Origin: JAEXNA01 sp037189585
GTDB lineage: Bacteria > Vulcanimicrobiota > Xenobia > Xenobiales > JADMJV01
Assembly (NCBI GenBank): GCA_037189585.1
Contig: JBBCJA010000024.1
Location: forward strand, 21,527 to 85,526
Direction of reading: 5' to 3'
Length of the DNA stretch: 64,000 nucleotides
The translations under genes were made by a program, and so were the position numbers. Below, piece by piece: positions 62,790-64,000 of this stretch (positions are counted from its first letter, which is position 1; each line of letters begins with the position of its first letter). The notes beneath the pieces are model-generated. The model was given only the letters and a program-made list of their open reading frames with translations. It was not told the DNA's origin and searched no databases.

Positions 62790-63752
62790 TTAGTTCATGG
62801 CGCCGAGGATCGCTTGAGCGGTTTGCGCGAAGGTATTAGCCTTGTCCGTTCCGTTGACGATCCGTCGAGCTCCGACGAAGTCGGTCTTAGAATCGTTGAT
62901 GTAGTCGTTCAGGCCCTTACCGGTAAAGGAGCCTTCTTTCATGCCTCCGACAAGGATCTTGGCCGCGATCTCCGGGCGCTCGGCGAGTTCCGGATTGCCG
63001 ACCAGATCGACTCCCAGTTTCTTGCTCCAGTTGGTATAGTTGTTGCGACCGGTGATCTGAACGTAACCTCGTCCTTTGTAACGGACCCCGTCCCCGGACT
63101 GGTTGTTGCCCAGGTCTGACCGGCCTTCGTAAGCCGAGCCCGAGGCGATCTCTTCCATGTACTTTCCCGCCGCTGACTCGTGAACGGTCGTGGCTAAGAT
63201 GTAGGCGAGCTGAGCTTTGTTGGTCACGCCCTGTTTTTGCGCTTCAGCGACGATGGCGGGCCAGTGCTTGCGGGCATTGTCGCGATATTCCGCGGGGACG
63301 GCGTTGACGAGCTTTTCGACGTTGATGTTTCCGACGTTGCCGGCTGGGCCGCTCGGTGCGGAGCTTCCCGTCACCGCTCCGGCTTCTGGAAAGCCGCTCG
63401 AAAGCCCGTTGCCGTCTCCCCCCAGAAAACTTGCCCCACCAGGTGAGCCCATCATCCCACCGGAGGAGCCACCGCCAAGGAAGCTACCCAGAGGGGAGCC
63501 TCCTTGGAAGCCACCAGCTTGAGCGCCGCCGAAAGCTCCCATACCGGGCATGGCGACCTGGCCCATGGTTTTGGCGACGAGGGCCATCATAGCCATGGAC
63601 ATCATAGTCATCATCATTCCCATCATGGGATCCATAACGGTATTGGGGGTACCAAATCCGTTGGGCGAGCCGAATCCTGTCAAAGCGGGAAACCCGCCGC
63701 CTCCAAACCCTCCGCCGTAGTTGGGTCCACCTAGATTAATGTTAATGTTCAT
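62790..63752 (-). CDS. GH19-like lysozyme/chitinase with Gly/Met-rich N-terminus
   Basis: 320 aa. The C-terminal half (residues 145-320) resembles GH19/endolysin glycosidases: YILATTVHESAAGKYMEEI (catalytic Glu in HE), YKGRGYVQITGRNNYTNW, GVDLVGNPELAERPEIAA. Likely to cut peptidoglycan. The first 140 residues are low-complexity Gly/Ser/Met/Phe (GGGFGGGGF, MMGMMMTMMSMAMMALVAK), with one hydrophobic Met-rich segment instead of a normal signal peptide. This resembles secretion-type III/VI or surface-associated hydrolases. ATG 63752 is preferred to the GTG at 63761. Confidence 0.82.
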   Translation of the reverse strand: MNININLGGPNYGGGFGGGGFPALTGFGSPNGFGTPNTVMDPMMGMMMTMMSMAMMALVAKTMGQVAMPGMGAFGGAQAGGFQGGSPLGSFLGGGSSGGMMGSPGGASFLGGDGNGLSSGFPEAGAVTGSSAPSGPAGNVGNINVEKLVNAVPAEYRDNARKHWPAIVAEAQKQGVTNKAQLAYILATTVHESAAGKYMEEIASGSAYEGRSDLGNNQSGDGVRYKGRGYVQITGRNNYTNWSKKLGVDLVGNPELAERPEIAAKILVGGMKEGSFTGKGLNDYINDSKTDFVGARRIVNGTDKANTFAQTAQAILGAMN

Positions 63753-63761
63753 CGATGTCAC

Positions 63762-64000
63762 GACCTTTCACTGTACGAGCTTTGATTCTAAGGATAGCGA
63801 TTGGAACTGTTCTCCAAGTTTTTGGCCGATGGGGAGTGAGTAAACAACTTGTGAACAAGACCCGAGTTCGACAGTTGGAAGCCCTTTTTGGGCACAGCGC
63901 CGGATCGACATCCGCATAAAACCTGGGTTTGCACGCGGCAAGGTAGGCAAAATCGTCCAGAACACGTAGGCACAATGAAAAGAGGATAAAGGCCAACTTG
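63762..64000. other. Right-edge intergenic stretch
   Basis: About 240 nt upstream of the GH19-like gene. No convincing CDS or RNA gene; the ORFs that cross it overlap the GH19 start and lack family similarity or a ribosome-binding site. Possible promoter boxes (TTGGAG...TATCCT near 63790-63820 on the minus strand) are poor. Confidence 0.3.

Noticed and set aside
63742..63996. 84-aa minus-strand ORF at the right edge
   Set aside because: Overlaps the start of the GH19-like gene, has no ribosome-binding site and shows Cys/Arg-rich random composition.

Overview
The window is about 60% GC and reads as the chromosome of a diderm bacterium. It has an LptB/LptC/LptF-type lipopolysaccharide transport operon, two outer-membrane porins ending in Phe, lipoproteins, SecA and PrfB. 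Several families point towards Cyanobacteria/Melainabacteria, Armatimonadota, Eremiobacterota/Xenobia or similar lineages rather than Proteobacteria: porins of the SLH + coiled-coil + barrel type, DUF3084, YqeG, DUF3618, a cyanobacterial-style Rpn remnant and Uma2 copies. The phylum is an inference from family content; no rRNA is present.

Layout. 0-2 kb: a frameshifted nucleotidyltransferase pseudogene and a helical-repeat protein. 2.2-4.4 kb: flhA. 4.5-13.3 kb: accessory region with an Rpn remnant, a DUF3592/SUFU/membrane cassette, two Uma2 genes plus a third Uma2 tail, a MerR + VIT/VWA pair, and an alpha/beta hydrolase. 13.3-16.8 kb: a small helical protein, an S9 peptidase and a PilZ protein. 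17-22.8 kb: two paralogous SLH porins. 23-26.8 kb: secA-prfB, with the programmed RF2 frameshift. 27-32 kb: DUF3084, RNase H-fold protein and two beta-propeller paralogues. 32-37.3 kb: fliA with a FlgM-like anti-sigma gene, then lptC-lptB-lptF/G-aidB. 37.3-43.2 kb: HTH-coiled-coil-TM protein, MBL hydrolase, endonuclease IV, M28 peptidase and secreted proteins. 43.2-49.5 kb: TPR protein, an ABC-2-like permease/YqeG/YggX/DCC operon, and a DUF3618/holin-X envelope operon. 49.6-56.1 kb: a compact six-gene cluster. 56.1-64 kb: lipoprotein, secreted protein, ion-channel-like protein, HD hydrolase, phosphodiester glycosidase, fused E1 alpha-beta dehydrogenase and a GH19-like enzyme.

The most interesting system is the 49.6-56.1 kb cluster. 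It has its own TTGACT-N17-TAAAGT promoter, a 91-aa short first gene with a strong ribosome-binding site, a 113-aa helical protein, two related circularly-permuted-type ATP-grasp enzymes, a LanB/PEARL-like protein that has only the glutamylation (aminoacyl-tRNA-using) part, and an alpha-oxoamine synthase. Three of the four junctions between the enzyme genes overlap by 4-11 nt, and the fourth does too if a CTG start is used. I infer a peptide-scaffold natural-product pathway without an obvious relative. A second signal is three near-consensus promoters (TTGACA-N17-TAnnTT), each with an inverted repeat over the -35 box, in front of flhA, the SUFU gene and the MerR-VIT/VWA pair; this suggests one repressor regulon. 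A third is an intergenic dispersed repeat (core around GGACAGAAAGCCCGAATTTT) seen at least six times in the right half.
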